Assembly (NCBI RefSeq): GCF_040939455.1
Contig: NC_134117.1
Coordinates: 48,081,001 to 48,145,000, forward strand
Direction: 5' to 3'
DNA: 64,000 bases
Origin: Microcebus murinus
Lineage: Eukaryota; Chordata; Mammalia; Primates; Cheirogaleidae
Position numbers and translations under genes: made by a program. Positions within the stretch are counted from its first letter, which is position 1; every line of letters begins with the position of its first letter. A model generated the notes under the pieces. That model saw only the letters and a list, made by a program, of their open reading frames with translations, was not told the origin of the DNA and did no database searches. Positions 1 through 13,464 of the stretch are shown in pieces.

Positions 1-241
1 AAGCCACATGCCAGCATTGGGCTAGATACTGTGAACATTCTTAAATTTGCTTTGCTAGAAGTTTACTAAGGAATCTTAGATTAGACTTTAAAAAGCTGTC
101 TCAGGGTAGGAAGCCAAGCCAAGAACTCACCATCATATTTCACCTTCAGCACTTATACTTTTCATTAAATTCCCTCTTCTTGATATTCCCCAAATATTGT
201 AAGTTTCCTATGTCAGGAAGTGATTTTTCTTATTCATCAGT
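1..241. other. Unannotated non-coding sequence
   Basis: No repeat, ORF of note or RNA gene recognised. It ends at the target-site duplication of the adjacent L1 insertion. Confidence 0.5.
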
Positions 242-256
242 AGGACTAGATATTCT

Positions 257-713
257 TTTTTTTTTTTTAAAGGAGATCAATTTCTTTATTTTATTTTATT
301 TATTTATTTCATCATATTATGGAGGTACAAATATTGTTAGGGTTACAAATATTGCCCCTGACCCTCCTCCCTCCCCCCAATGTGTCCAATCCCCCGGTGG
401 TGTGCATCACACATGGAAGCATACACCCCTTTCCTCCTCCCCCCTACCACCTGCCCACCACCTGATAAAAAGTTTTGTTTTGATTTTTTTTGACATTTTG
501 GTTACATTGTATATCTTTGCCTCTCCCTAAGAAGGGTTAGAGTTATGCCCTTCCCCTCCAAAATACTCGCCACCTCCCTAAGATTGGGTCCCCCCACCAC
601 TGATGGAAAATGGGCCCTACATCTACTCGCCATCAAATTGGTACTGACTGATTAAAACTATGGTTTTCAAATGGTGGCAATGCTCACCAGGGATTCAGGG
701 GTGGGGGGGGGGA
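257..713 (-). mobile_element. Young L1 3' end, 5'-inverted (twin-primed)
   Basis: The left part (257 to about 623) is the reverse complement of the young L1 3' UTR seen elsewhere in this window: a poly-T start, then TATTATGGAGGTACAAAT and C-rich blocks. The right part (about 624-713) is the same family in the opposite orientation, matching the end of ORF2 and start of the 3' UTR at 15113-15200, including TACTGACTGAT and a G-rich run. Near-identical 15-bp flanks, AGGACTAGATATTCT (242-256) and AGGACTAGATAGTCT (714-728), form the target-site duplication. A minus-strand L1 with its 5' segment inverted is the signature of twin priming during target-primed reverse transcription. No coding capacity remains. 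Confidence 0.8.
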
Positions 714-1352
714 AGGACTAGATAGTCTATAAGCGAGGTACTAGACCAGTGTTGCAAAGTGGGTTGAGCTGCTTCCACTACCTCTGCTGCAGCTGGACCA
801 GGGTGGGAGCTGGAAATGTGGGTGCTTTTTTGCCACTAAAGGACAGAGACCACTGTCATTGTAGAAAGGGGGACTTGTGAATGGCACGTGTACCTGACAG
901 CTACCTACCTCTGCTAATCTTGTCAAGACAGGCCTGTCCCTCCTGTCACCAGTTTATAGTGCATCCACCCTGATCCAGCCTGAGCATTCTTCTGGAGCAG
1001 AAGAGCATCCTATCTCTCATTATTAAAGCCAACATCTTAACCCACGGAGGCTTGAAAGCAAGTTTGCCAGCTGGGTCTTGGTCTGGTCACCTCAGGACAT
1101 AAGCATGCTATACAAGGGCCTAGGAACTGGGGAAAATCTAACCTAGTCCACCACTGCTGGGTTGTGAACACTGTCCCAAGGGTCTGAGGTCCAACTGATC
1201 CAATTTACTAGCAACACCATAGTGGTTACCTATCTGCATGAGCTGAAAGGCAGCAAATTTCTCCTTCTCTACACTGAGTGGCAGAATCACCAGCAGAGGA
1301 GAATAGGTGCACCACAAAGCTATCTGTTTTGAGCTGAGGGAAGAGGTTCCAG

Positions 1353-1538
1353 ATGAGAAGGAAACAGCATAAGAACCCTGGCATTTTGAAAAAACAGGCT
1401 GTTTTGACACCCTCAAAGGGTCACAATTATATAGTAATGGGCTCCAACCATAAAGAAATTTTTGAAATGTTAGATATGGAATTCAAAATATGGATTACAA
1501 ATAAGCTCTATGAGATCAATGAGAAAGTTGAAAACTAA
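1353..1538 (+). pseudogene. L1 ORF1 N-terminal remnant
   Basis: A 61-codon open stretch from ATG at 1353, rich in Lys, Glu and Asn, at the place where the L1 5' UTR meets ORF1. In-frame similarity to ORF1 continues downstream but is interrupted by repeated stops (for example after about 1735). It is the beginning of a dead ORF1, which in intact elements encodes the coiled-coil RNA-binding protein. It is not a gene of its own. Confidence 0.65.
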
Positions 1539-2341
1539 CACAAAGAGACAAAAAAGTTCAGAATATGAATGAAAATTTCATTAAACAGATAAATACTTAA
1601 AAAAATACAGAACTTCTGGAAAGGAAGGTATCTTTTAGAGAATTTCAAAATAGAGTGGAAAGTTTTAAGAGCAGACTAGACCAAGTAGAAGAAAGAATTT
1701 CAGAACATGAAGATAAGGCTTTTGAATTAACCCAGTGAGTCAAAAATAAAGAAATAAGAATCAAGAGAAATGAATAAAGTCCCTTAGAAATATGGGATTA
1801 TGTAAAACACCCAAACACCAGATGATAGGTATTCTTGTGGGAGAAGAAGAAAAAACAAAGAGCATGGAAAACCTATTTCAGGGAATAATAGAGGAAAACT
1901 TCTATGGTCTTTCTAGAGATTTAGATATCCAGACAAAGGAAAGTCATCAAACTGCTGGAAGTTTATTGCAAATAGAATATCACAAAGGCGCATAGTCATC
2001 TATTGGGCCAAAGTCAAAGTAAAGGAAAAGACCCTACAAGCTGTAAGATAAAATCATCAAGTAACTTACAAAGGTATCACAATCAGTCTAACATCAGATT
2101 CCCTGCAAAAATATTACATACCAGAAGGGACTAGAGTTATATTTTCAGTCTTCTTAAGCAGAATAACTAACAGCCAACAATTTTGTATCCTGCAAAACTA
2201 AGTTTTATAAATCAAGGAGAAATAAAGTCTTTCCCAGACAAGCAAACATTTAAGGGAATTTGTCATTACTAAATGCGCATAACAAGATATGCTCAAAAGT
2301 GTGTAAAAAGAACAGTCAATAACTCACCAATGTAAAAACAC

Positions 2342-2557
2342 TTGAAAGTAAAAACTCATAGCTCTTATAAAACAGTAACACAGGGGAGAATACAAAGCAA
2401 CTGGGTAATAATCAACATGATAAATGGAACAATATCTCATCTATCAATATTAACATTGAATGTAAATGGTCTAAATGTTGCACTTAAAAGATACAGATTG
2501 ACAGATTGGATAAAAAGCACAACCCAAATATGTGCTGTCTCCAAGAAACCTATTTGA
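2342..2557 (+). pseudogene. L1 ORF2 endonuclease N-terminal remnant
   Basis: 71 codons containing the characteristic ORF2 start LTLNVNGLN followed by a WIK motif and a C-x-x-S/Q-x-K/E stretch, as in the APE-type endonuclease domain of L1 ORF2. The frame closes at 2557 and reverse transcriptase is deleted downstream, so no active protein is possible. Confidence 0.75.
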
Positions 2558-3772
2558 CTCATAAAGAGTCTCATAGACTCAAGGTAAAGTAGTGGAAGAA
2601 AATATTCCACATAAACAGAAACAAAAAATGAGCAGGAGTAGCTAAGATAAAACAGATTTTAAATCAGCAACAGTAAAAAAAGAGAAAGATGGTCATTATA
2701 ATTAACAGACATTTACAGATCATTCTACCTCAAAACTGCAGAATACATATGGAACATTTTCCAAGATAGCCCATATGGTAGACCGCAAAACAAGTCTCAA
2801 GAAATTTTTAAAAAATAAAAATCATACAATTTATCTTCTCAGACACAGTGTAATGAAACTAAAAATCAATTCCAAGAAGAACTCTCAAAATTGTACAAAT
2901 ATTTGGATTTGCTGAATGATATTTGGATCAATGCTGCTGAACAATATTTGGATCAATGTTGAAATCAAGATAGAAATCAAAAAACATTTTTTAAATTGAA
3001 TGACAATGATGACACAAGCTACCAAAATTTTGGAATATGCTGAAAAGTAGTGCTAAGAGGGAAGTTCATACCACTAACTGTCTACATTGAAAAGACAGAA
3101 ATATCACAAGTTAACAACCTAATGTCACACCTCAAAGAACTAGAAGAAAACATAGGAAAAACTCTTCTGGGCATTGGCTGAGGCAAAGAATTTATGACTA
3201 AGACCCCCAAAGCAAATACAACAGCAGCAAAAATAAATAAATGGGACTTAATTAAACTAAAATGTTTCAGCACAGAAAAAGTAATAATCAACAGAGTAAA
3301 TAGTCAACTTATAGAATGGTAGAAAACATTTGCAAAGTATATGTCCAACAAAGGACTAATATCTGGAATCTATAAGGAACTCAAATCAGTAAGAGAAAAA
3401 CAAGTAACCCCATTAAATAATGGGCAAAATACATGAACAAACATTTTTCAAAAGAAGAAATACAAGTGGCCAATGAACATAAGAAAAAATGCTCAGTATC
3501 ACTGATCATCATAGAAAATAAAACCACAGTAAGATACCACCTTACCCATCAGAATGGCCATTAGTAAAAACTCAAAAACAATAGACGTTGGTGCAGTTGA
3601 AGTGATAAACAAATGCTTATACACTGTTGGTAGGAATGTAAATTAGTGCAACTTCTATGCAAAAGAGTATAAAGTTTCCTCAAAAAACTAAAGGTAGATT
3701 TGATCCTGCAATCCCTCTACTGGGGATTTACCAAAAGGAAAATTCATGTTATAAATAAGACATCTGCAACAT

Positions 3773-5485
3773 ATAACATAGATGTAATTATCTAGCATGT
3801 CTCTTTTTAGACAGTAAAAGAACAAATCCTTTGTGGTTTTCTAGGAACTCTCTGGGAAATCTGAAAGACAATTTTAGGTACCAAAGATATCATTTGGGAT
3901 TCAATTTTGGGAAGGCAAAATATCAAAAGTTCTCAGGAAAGTTGAACACTTGATTAAGATAGGATTATGAGTTACTGGGAAACAATACTTGGCTACCTAC
4001 TTAATCTCAGTGACAATAAAATATTTTAAAAGAAAACATTGGAAGTACCATGATTATAAAAACCTTAGCCCTTTCAAAATTGAGAAAGCTCAGTTCTTTT
4101 AAATAATGAAGGCATAATAAAGTCAGCATAAAAGCAAAGGAAATTATTCTGATAATACACTGAAGCTCTGCCCTCTAGAAAGATTACTTAGAAGACAAAC
4201 TGTTTACAACAAAAACTTTTTTACAGGTTAATACTACAATAAAAATGTAAAAAAAATCAAAACAATAAAACATTCTTTTTGACAATTTAATAAACCCATT
4301 AAACCTTAGCAAGATTTGGCCACAGCAAATAAAATTACCTTTCCAAGAGCCTTCTACAACTATGTCCTTTCAGGTTTTGTCCTATAATTTCATTCTTCTT
4401 GTTCTGGAGCCATCAGTCATTTTACCTTGGGAAAAAACTATGGTCTTATTTCCTCTTCACAAGAACACATCTTTCATACTTTGCATACAAAGTTGTACCT
4501 TTCTGCCACTACTATACATGTGTTTCTCATACAACACATGTATAGATTATAACTTTTAACCAAAGTAACTTTTATTTCACAGGTGAAACTAGGAGGCAAT
4601 TAATTGTACATTGTATGCCACACACCAGCATTTTTCAGCAGACCCGTAGAGCTCATAAAAACACATCCCACAACTTTCTATAGCCATATCCATCCCTTAT
4701 GGTACAACAAAGTTGGAAAAGTGAACATATTCACAGTCCCAAAATACAGTCTCTCTATAACATATAAAAATAAAAGACAGAAAATAATAAACTTAAAATA
4801 TGATTATTCATAATGTTTCAGCAGTTGCTTACTTAGAAGTGATCTAGTTATCTAATAAATATCCATTAGTTAACTTATGTAGTATCAGTTCAGTTGGTAC
4901 TTTAAATTACTTAAACATCTTATTATAAAAACTATCTTCAAACTCATATACTACAAAATATAATTTCTTTTGAAATAAAGTTTGTCAAAATAATGATTGA
5001 ATTCAGTTAAACACAATTTAAATTTTTCCATCATCTTAAACATTTAGAGGAAGCAATGCTAGCTTATTTGATCGGTACATCTATATAAGTGTAGGAAGAA
5101 CTACATAAATGCAATAGAAGTATAAACTTATGTTATATTATGTTATGCTTAAAGCTAAAGGCATAGCTGTCTTTATTAAACCAACAATATTTAACTAGTC
5201 TATTTCTCAAAGAATTACCTAAATTACATGAGTATAAATTCTTAAAGCATTTAAATTAGTTTTTAAATAATTTATTTAGAACATCAACAGTATTGGATGT
5301 CAAGTCCTCAATGTTTGCAAATTTTAAGGAAGATTTTACTTGTATAAGCACTTATTAATACTTATCTAAAGCCACTCAGAGCTTCTTTAATTTAAAAGAA
5401 CTTCTTTAATTTAAAAGATGTTATAATCTCAGTAATACCACCCAGAAGTAGAAAACTGTTCCATAGTCATAGACATACAAACATA
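3773..5485. other. AT-rich unique sequence
   Basis: No interspersed repeat recognised. It contains a short tandem duplication at 5382-5418. Short ORFs at 4362-4559 and 4604-4813 look random. Confidence 0.45.
5382..5418. repeat. 19-bp tandem duplication
   Basis: The unit CTTCTTTAATTTAAAAGAA (5382-5400) is immediately repeated at 5401-5418 with the last base lost. Confidence 0.85.
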
Positions 5486-5826
5486 CAGCTGGTCCTTTGT
5501 AACCATGGATTCCGCATCTGCAGATTCAACAACCTCAGACTGAAAATATTTAAAAATATATACTGTTTGATATGGTATACCATATAAAGACTTCTTTTAC
5601 TTGTCATTATTACTTAAATGATATAGTATAACAACTATTTATATAGCATTTACATTTTATCAAGTATTGTAAGCAATCTAGACATGATTTAAAGTATATG
5701 GGGGGATGTGTATAGGTTATATGCAAATTCTGGGCCATTTTATATCAAGAACTTGAACAACTATGGATTTTGGTATCTACAGGAGGTCCTGGAACTAATT
5801 CCCCTACAGAAATGGAGAGATGACTA
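5486..5826. mobile_element. Tigger-type DNA transposon (MER2-like), full length
   Basis: 341 bp with inverted ends (CAGCTGGTCCTTTGTAACC at left, complementary in type to the GGAGAGATGACTA right end). A TA dinucleotide flanks both sides (5484-5485 and 5827-5828), the duplication expected of pogo/Tigger elements. Internal landmarks match the remembered MER2 consensus: ACAACTATTTATATAGCATT, GATTTAAAGTATATGGG and GGTTATATGCAAAT. MER2 is about 345 bp, so this copy is close to complete. It has no coding capacity. Confidence 0.8.
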
Positions 5827-5828
5827 TA

Positions 5829-6567
5829 CACACAGACACAAAGAATTTATAGCTTTAATTGTAAAATTTTAGTCCTTGGTCAAGAGTAAACAAACACAGA
5901 ATTACAAAATTTTCTGGTTCATATAAAAGAGATATTCTCTTCCTAGAGGCTATGAATTCTCAAAATATAATTTCAAAATATTGATTTGAGCTCAAATATT
6001 CAAACAGACAAACAGAAAAGACAAGCAAACCAGATTCTCTGTCCTGTTTCATCCAAGGGAGACAAGATCTCTATCAATTTAGAGATAACCACCAAATGGT
6101 CAGACCATTAAAATCAAAAGAGGCTATCACCAGAAATTAAGTCAGTACTCAAAAGGAATCAAAATACTTACTATGCTGCAGAGACAAGAGTCTGGAACAG
6201 AGGACCAAGTCAAACTCACTGTTGGAATGGACCAGTCAGGAATGGATAACAGGTGCTCCAAGAAATGTCATTACCTGGAAGTAAAGGAGGACACAAAGAT
6301 GTGGTTGGATCCTATCAGAGTCACGACACCACATTGTCAAAGACTACACAGTTAAGGAGATGGTTTTATACAGGTTATTGCAGCAGAAAGAGTACCATAG
6401 ATCCAAAGATTAGAGTGTCTCAGTAAAGTGGTTTTTCCTTAGACTTTTATAGCGAGGGGCAAAGGAGTTGCAGGTGGGATGATTTCCAGTTGGGGTGTTT
6501 TTGCAAGTAGGGGAAGTCTCTGTTATCCCAACAGTAAATATTTCTGTGTGTGGTTAGCTAGGGCATT
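5829..6567. other. Unannotated sequence
   Basis: No family recognised. Positions 6050-6530 are less AT-rich and could be an old LTR, but I see no diagnostic ends. Confidence 0.4.
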
Positions 6568-7455
6568 AGTTTCCTATTACTGTTGTAACAAATTGACACA
6601 AAATTTAGTGGCTCAAAACAATACATGTCAGGCCGGGCGTGGTGGCTCACGCCTGTAATCCTAGCACTTTGGGAGGCTGAGGCGGGCGGATTGCTCAAGG
6701 TCAGGAGTTCGAAACCAGCCTGAGCGAGACCCCGTCTCTACCAAAAATAGAAATAAATTAATTGACCAACTAAAAATATATATACAAAAAATTAGCCAGG
6801 CATGGTGGCGCATGCCTGTAGTCCCAGCTACTCGGGAGGCTGAGGCAGTTGGATCGCTGAGCCCCGGAGATTGAGGTTGCTGTGAGCCAGGCTGACGCCA
6901 CGGCACTCACTCTAGCCTGGGCAACAAAGTGAGACTCTGTCTCAAAAAAAAAAAAAAAAAACAAAAAAAAACAATACATGTCTGTTCTCTTACAATTCTG
7001 GAGGTCAGAAGTCTGAAATGCATCTCACTAGGTCAAGATAAAAGGGTTGGCTGGCCTGTTTACATTTTGGAGGATTTAGGAAATAATTCATTTACTTCCC
7101 TTTTTTACCTCCTAGTGGCCACCTGCCTTCCTTGAATCATGGTCCAGTTTTTCCAAGTCCAAAGCCAGCAACATCTTTAAATACATGCTATACATGCCGG
7201 ATATTTCTCACACTGCCACCTCTCTAGGTCTGCTTTTCTCCTTGTATCTTCAACATTTACGCACCCTTGTGATTATATTGGGCTCCCCCTGAAAAATCAG
7301 AATAATCTCACTATTTTAAGGTGATCTGATCAGCAATCTTAATTCCATCTGAAGCAATAATTTTTGTTTGTATGGAACCTAACATAGTTACAGGTTCTAT
7401 GGATTAGGATGTGGGCATATTTAGAGGGTCATTATTTTGCCTACCACAGTTAGGT
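6568..7455 (+). repeat. Ancient interspersed repeat split by an Alu
   Basis: The flanks of the Alu join to give a medium-reiteration repeat: CTATTACTGTTGTAACAAAT, then GGCTCAAAACAATACATGTC, then TTACAATTCTGGAGGTCAGA, ending near CATTATTTTGCCTACCACA. A clearer copy of the same family lies at 29298-29740. I recognise the repeat but do not assert its family name. Confidence 0.6.
6630..6967 (+). mobile_element. Alu SINE (strepsirrhine-type dimer)
   Basis: Starts GGCCGGGCGTGGTGGCTCAC at 6631, with left and right arms separated by an A-rich linker near 6760-6790 and a poly-A tail at about 6944-6967. The variant bases CTAGCAC, GAGCGAGACC and CGCCACGGCACTCACTCTAG are typical of lemur/galago Alus. 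The 15-bp duplication AAAACAATACATGTC lies at 6615-6629 and 6968-6982. Pol III box A and B regions are present in the left arm. Low divergence suggests a fairly recent insertion. Confidence 0.93.
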
Positions 7456-7821
7456 TCAGGGGAACAATCAGTTCTTATGTTAGCTAATCAAAGAAGAGGA
7501 TGTTGGAAGGTCTGTCAACAGGGTAAACCAAAAGGGAGAAAGGCTATGTTTGTTCTAGTCACAGGTAAACAAGGGAGCCATCCACAAGTCTTATTAATAA
7601 GAGAACAGCAAGTCTCACCTGAGTGGTATGGGAAGGAGTTGTTCTTTGTGTTAAACAATTTTTTGAAACACAAAACAATGGGGAATTTTTTAATTGTTGC
7701 TGTTTTCTAGGAACTCAGAGCTCCAGTAAAGTTCAACATTGTCATTGTCATAAAATAGAACAAAAGAGTAAAGTGCAAAAAAGAAAAGTGAAGAGGCAGG
7801 AGCAACACAAACAGAGAGGCT

Positions 7822-8030
7822 GGGGCTCAGGCTTTAGAGCCAGACAGCTGGAGTTTGAATTCCAGTTCTACTCACAAAACCTGTGTAATCATGAGGAAGA
7901 GAATTAAACTTGTAAGCCTTAAAGTCCTTATCTTTAAAATGCATATGATACAGTATCTACTTCATAGTGTTGCTGAGAGGATTGTGAGATTATATATGTA
8001 AAATGCTTATTACAGTGTCAGGAAGATAGT
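7822..8030 (+). repeat. MIR SINE
   Basis: Follows the MIR consensus in order: TTTAGAGCCAGACAGCTGGA, TTTGAATTCCAG, the CTTTAAAATGCATATGAT region, then TTGCTGAGAGGATTGTGAGA and AAATGCTTATTACAGTGTC. Highly diverged, as expected for MIR. Confidence 0.8.
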
Positions 8031-8702
8031 TACAATTTCCAGTTAATATAATCTATTGTTAATTGATTAATGAGTCAGTGGCTACAATGTTCACTTAATA
8101 TTACCTCCTGTTAATTGATTAATAAAATATCAGTTGGGTGAGGAAAATATAACATATGCTATGCTGAAAGATCTTTCAGTTTTCGATAGTTATCAAGTTT
8201 TCATGAGTCTGAGTATGTAATGGTACTTTTTGCCTGTTTTCTTCCTCCAGTTACAAATGATTCTCACAGTTAAGTCCAATTACTGAGATCAACTCAATTT
8301 GTTTGATACTTGAATCCTGGAAGATTCTATGTAATACATGAAGATACTAGCCAAATTGCCAAGACCATGCTAAGATTATGAACTGATAGAGGACTAATTA
8401 TCTGATGACGAGGCCTAGAACATTCTTGAACCAGACCAACTACACAGGGGACTTGATTTTGAGATTTCCATGTGTGGGGTCTCAATATCTTTTGCCAAAG
8501 ATGAAGATGGGTACTGATAATGTATAGTTTTGCAAAAAAGTTAAAAATAATTCTCATGCAAATATAAAATAAATGTGTTAAAGATGTAACCAATCCTTTA
8601 ATTACTAAAAGAATTATAGAATTAAAACCTGTTGAGAATCTGTCTTATAGATTTACATTCTCTACTAGATAAATTCATTTACATTGCTATGAAAGCAATG
8701 CA
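8031..8702. other. Unannotated AT-rich sequence
   Basis: Two copies of TGTTAATTGATTAAT lie near 8056 and 8109. Otherwise nothing recognised. Confidence 0.4.
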
Positions 8703-10036
<1,334 letters not shown>

Positions 10037-11371
10037 TGATTACATTAACTGGTTGCATTGTTATCAGTTTTCTATAATTTAACCTCTATGTGTACAGAGC
10101 TGTAAAATAGTCTAAGTCAATCACAAGTCCCATCAGAGGTCCCTGCCCCCTCATCCCATAGGACTGATAGGTTCAATAATCCTCAGAGGATCTGCTAGAC
10201 AACACTGGATCATTTTTTGCCCATACCCAAGTCTTGGACAATTTTCCTAATAGTTTAGGACACTAAGTCAGAATTGAACAGTATAGTGTGTGGAGAGAAA
10301 GCAGGCAGAGCCTTGCAAATGAGTCCATGAGAAATGATTCATTAAGCACTTCAGGACTGGATTGCTCTCTAATGGTGGCTCCAAACATACTTATTTGAAA
10401 ACATTGGTTGTTTGGATTCTAATGGAAGTCAGTTATTAGAGCTCAAGGCATATTTGAGTTTTGATGTGTTTCTTTTTTTCTTTTAGCTTTATTCGTTTGA
10501 CATTTTATTTAAGTATCAAAATGCAATGTCTTCATATATCCTGAAAGATTCTTAGGCCATAAGATTTTGACCAGGTGCCCGAGTCATATTAACAACGATT
10601 ACAACTGATTTAGATTCTCTTGTTTTTTCCTATCTGATTTAGATTCTCTTGTTCTTTCTTATCATATTGCCTATTCAGTAAAAACTGTTACAAATTCCTA
10701 CTTACCTTTGCTATTTCAAGCAACTAAACAAACGAATAAGACCTAATTATTTTAAAAGAGCTTGAATGCATTTCAAAACGTTGATATTGAGAAGAAGAGG
10801 CCATCCACATCCCTACGAGACTGAAGTGTTGTCTTGTATTTTGGCTTGTAATTATAGAAATTAAGAAAACAATTCCTAGATAAATTGAAAAAATACTGAG
10901 TTGTCTATAAATATGCATGCTCATCTATACATAAATACAATAAGGCAAGACTGACTTTCAAAAGTCAGAAAATTATGTGGTAGTTTTTCTATTTTAAAGG
11001 AAGGTAGCCTTGGGCCTATAGACTGCAAAGCAGAGATAAGGAACTGCCATAGAATTCAGAATGAGTCTCCCTCCTGTGGGGTCAGTGGTAAAATCTCTAT
11101 TTCCTACATGCTTAGGTGCACATCATGAAATCCATTGTTTCTCTCTTTTTAAAAGTTTTTTCAGTAATGTTTTTTAGCAGAGAAGCAACATGACACATAA
11201 CTAATTGGATCATGGAAAACAGAAGAGAATGATGAATAATTTGCACATTAATCATCATTTCAGCTTATATTTCTGTTCAAAAACTCCTGCTTCCTAGAGT
11301 TTGATTTCTTTACTCTGTTGTCCAAATGTATCTAAGAAATGTTTGCACTGCTATTTTAATCATTTCATGCA
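10037..11371. other. Unannotated unique sequence
   Basis: Nothing recognised apart from the tandem duplication at 10605-10662. The minus-strand ORF at 10724-10924 has no recognisable protein. Confidence 0.4.
10605..10662. repeat. 29-bp tandem duplication
   Basis: Two adjacent 29-bp units (10605-10633 and 10634-10662) beginning CTGATTTAGATTCTCTTGTT differ at only two bases. Confidence 0.9.
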
Positions 11372-11601
11372 CAGTTGACCCTTGAACAATATGGTTTTCA
11401 ACTGTGTGGATCCACTTACGTGCAGGTTTTTTCAACTGAACATGCATCGAAAATACATTATTTGTGGGATGTGAAACCCACATGTATAAAGGGCCAACCT
11501 TGCCTATGTGTGGGTTCCATAGGGACAGTTGCAGATTTTGGTATTTGCTGGGCAGAAAGGGGTCCTGGAACTAATCCCCCATGCATACAAAGGGACAACT
11601 G
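11372..11601. mobile_element. Tigger-type MITE (MER8-like)
   Basis: 230 bp beginning CAGTTGACCCTTGAACAATA and ending AAAGGGACAACTG, followed by TA at 11602-11603. The internal GGATCCACTTACGTGCAGG and the GGGGTCCTGGAACTAATCCC block match the pogo/Tigger-derived MER8 type, about 239 bp in full copies. It is nearly complete and non-coding. Confidence 0.75.
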
Positions 11602-11603
11602 TA

Positions 11604-12629
11604 ATTTTTTCTTTGTGCATGTCTAATATCCTTTCTCTCCTAACATCACACAATTTAAGGTCCATTTGTTTTATCTTCTGAACTGGTTTCAGGTCAAAAG
11701 CATCTTGTAGCCCACACAATTATTAAGATATGATTATTATTGTCACGAGCATTGAAAATAGCTCCATTTGTTTAAAAAGGAAGGATGTGATAGTGTCAGA
11801 CATGAGCAGTGGCCAAGATGGCATTTGTATGGTTGAATATATATTGTGGGGAGCAGTGGGTGGGAATGGACATTAGTTGAGACTTGGGTAAGGAGTCATT
11901 CTGGGTTAAGTGATTTTTAGAAGTGATTATATTTCTTTTTTCTGATGAACTATAAAAAATTAAGAGGAAAACAAAAGTGGATGTCTTTCTACAGGCTGCA
12001 AACCAACCACCCAAGTGAATACATCAGAATGAGATTTGCAGAGAATATTGTGAGCACAAATCAAATTTTAAAAGAGTTCAGTTCATTGGTCACAGATGCT
12101 GGGGGAACACCATTGTCTCCTGCCTATAGCTCAGCTGAGACAGAACCTTCCACTATAACCTCTCTTTTTCTAGAGTAGGATTTTTCCTACTCATACTTTT
12201 TTGTTTTTCAACAAAGCTTTGCCCTTCCAGGGTTTCAGATCCAGCTTTCTTATCATGCATGGTCCTCTCACAGCTCTGGGGCAGGTAGCTCCCTCAAGAA
12301 AACTTTCTCCAGCACCTTTCTTCTACTCTGGTTTGCAACTTTCTTCTTTATTTATTATTGGTCCATAAGTGTTTCGCTTACTTTCCTATGCGCTCAATGT
12401 TTGTTGTATGTTATGCAGCATTTATCGGTGATCTTTAGTGAAGGATTTTTAGGAACTTAACCTACCACACTCTCAGAAATGGAACTCTCAATGAGTACCT
12501 TTCAATCCTTATTCTCTACTCAGCAGCACTGACTACAGCCGATGACCTCCTAATAAGAAAAGGAGAAAAAGAAACAAAAAGAAAAGAAAACTCCTCTTCT
12601 CCCTTCATTTCTGAGATTGGATGCTATTC
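11604..12629. other. Unannotated unique sequence
   Basis: No repeat family or exon recognised. The ORFs at 11504-11719 (-), 11796-12014 (-) and 11945-12178 (+) overlap on opposite strands and look random. Confidence 0.4.
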
Positions 12630-13110
12630 CAATGTCTTCCCACGTATCTAACTGCTCAATTTTGGTTTTCTTCACTGGCTCCGTCTCCTCTCTCATATCT
12701 TAAGATTGGTGTCTCTCTCTTTAATCTAGAAATATTTTCTAGTTTATCTTATTTGCTGGCAGGGTTTTAAATATCATCTAGATGGGACTGTTCCCATATT
12801 TATTTCTATTCTTGATCTCTCTTCTCATCTCCAGACACACAGATTATAATGTGTACTTGAAATTTCCATTTGGAGACCTCAAATTCGTCTCTCAACCTTT
12901 TACTGCCTCTCTTATTGTTACCACCAATATATCACATCTCAAGAAATAGCATTTCCATCTATCCAGCTTTTGATGTTGCAAAGCCAAGAGCAGTCCTTGA
13001 CACTTCCCTCTCTTACTTACCATTTCAATTCATCAGCATGTCCTATCAGCTCTACCTCTAAGATGTATATCTCAAATCTGTAATCTATCCACTGCTTTCT
13101 TATCTCACTG
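12630..13110 (+). mobile_element. L2 LINE fragment
   Basis: Sense match to the L2 reverse-transcriptase coding region in consensus order: TTTTAAATATCATCTAGATG, a CCAGACACACAG stretch, then AGAGCAGTCCTTGACACTTC, ATTCATCAGCATGTCCTATC and AGCTCTACCTCTAAGATGTA. No open frame survives. Confidence 0.75.
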
Positions 13111-13361
13111 ACACAGTTTTGGACCAATCACAGTGATTTACTGAAATACTGGTGAAGTCTTCATACTGGTTTCACAACTTCCATTCTTTCTCTGTTTGAT
13201 ATTGAAGGTATTTATATATATTAATTTTGTTCTGAATAAATTCATCTCCACATTCAAATTTTGTAATGTGTAATGATCTCATTTAGTTATGTCCAAATAT
13301 CCTATCATTGCAATTTTGATCACATTTAAAGAAGGAGCTATTTAATAGAAATTTTTAAATT

Positions 13362-13464
13362 TTTTTTATTTCAGCATATTATAGGGGTACAAATGTTAAG
13401 GTTATGTATATTGTCCATGCCCCCCTCCCCCTTTGAGTCAGAGCTTCAAGCGTGACCATCCCCC
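13362..13464 (-). mobile_element. Young L1 3' UTR, 5'-truncated
   Basis: About 100 bp beginning with T-rich sequence, then CAGCATATTATAGGGGTACA and a C-rich block, as in the other young L1 3' ends here. Duplication AAATTTTTAAATT (13349-13361) versus AAATTTCTAAATT (13465-13477). Confidence 0.8.

Larger units (their letters stand above)
733..3772 (+). mobile_element. Old L1 (L1MA/L1MB-like), internally deleted
   Basis: Sense copy of an old mammalian L1. Positions 733-1350 resemble an L1 5' UTR. ORF1 remnants begin at the ATG at 1353 and continue, broken by stops, to about 2230. ORF2 begins near 2450 with the conserved endonuclease start (ILTLNVNGLN, then RYRLTDWIKS). The C-terminal part runs from about 3160 to 3772 and includes the equivalent of the human region encoding RYHLTPVRMAI. 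Between about 3150 and 3160 the sequence jumps from the post-endonuclease part directly to the C-terminal part, so the reverse-transcriptase domain is absent. The copy ends near 3772 without a poly-A tail. Many stops and frameshifts: a dead element. Confidence 0.85.

Noticed and set aside
5700..5710. G-run considered as a G-quadruplex
   Set aside because: A single G tract without three partners inside a Tigger MITE.
6661..6979. Two minus-strand ORFs across the Alu
   Set aside because: They are the usual antisense-Alu reading frames and not genes.
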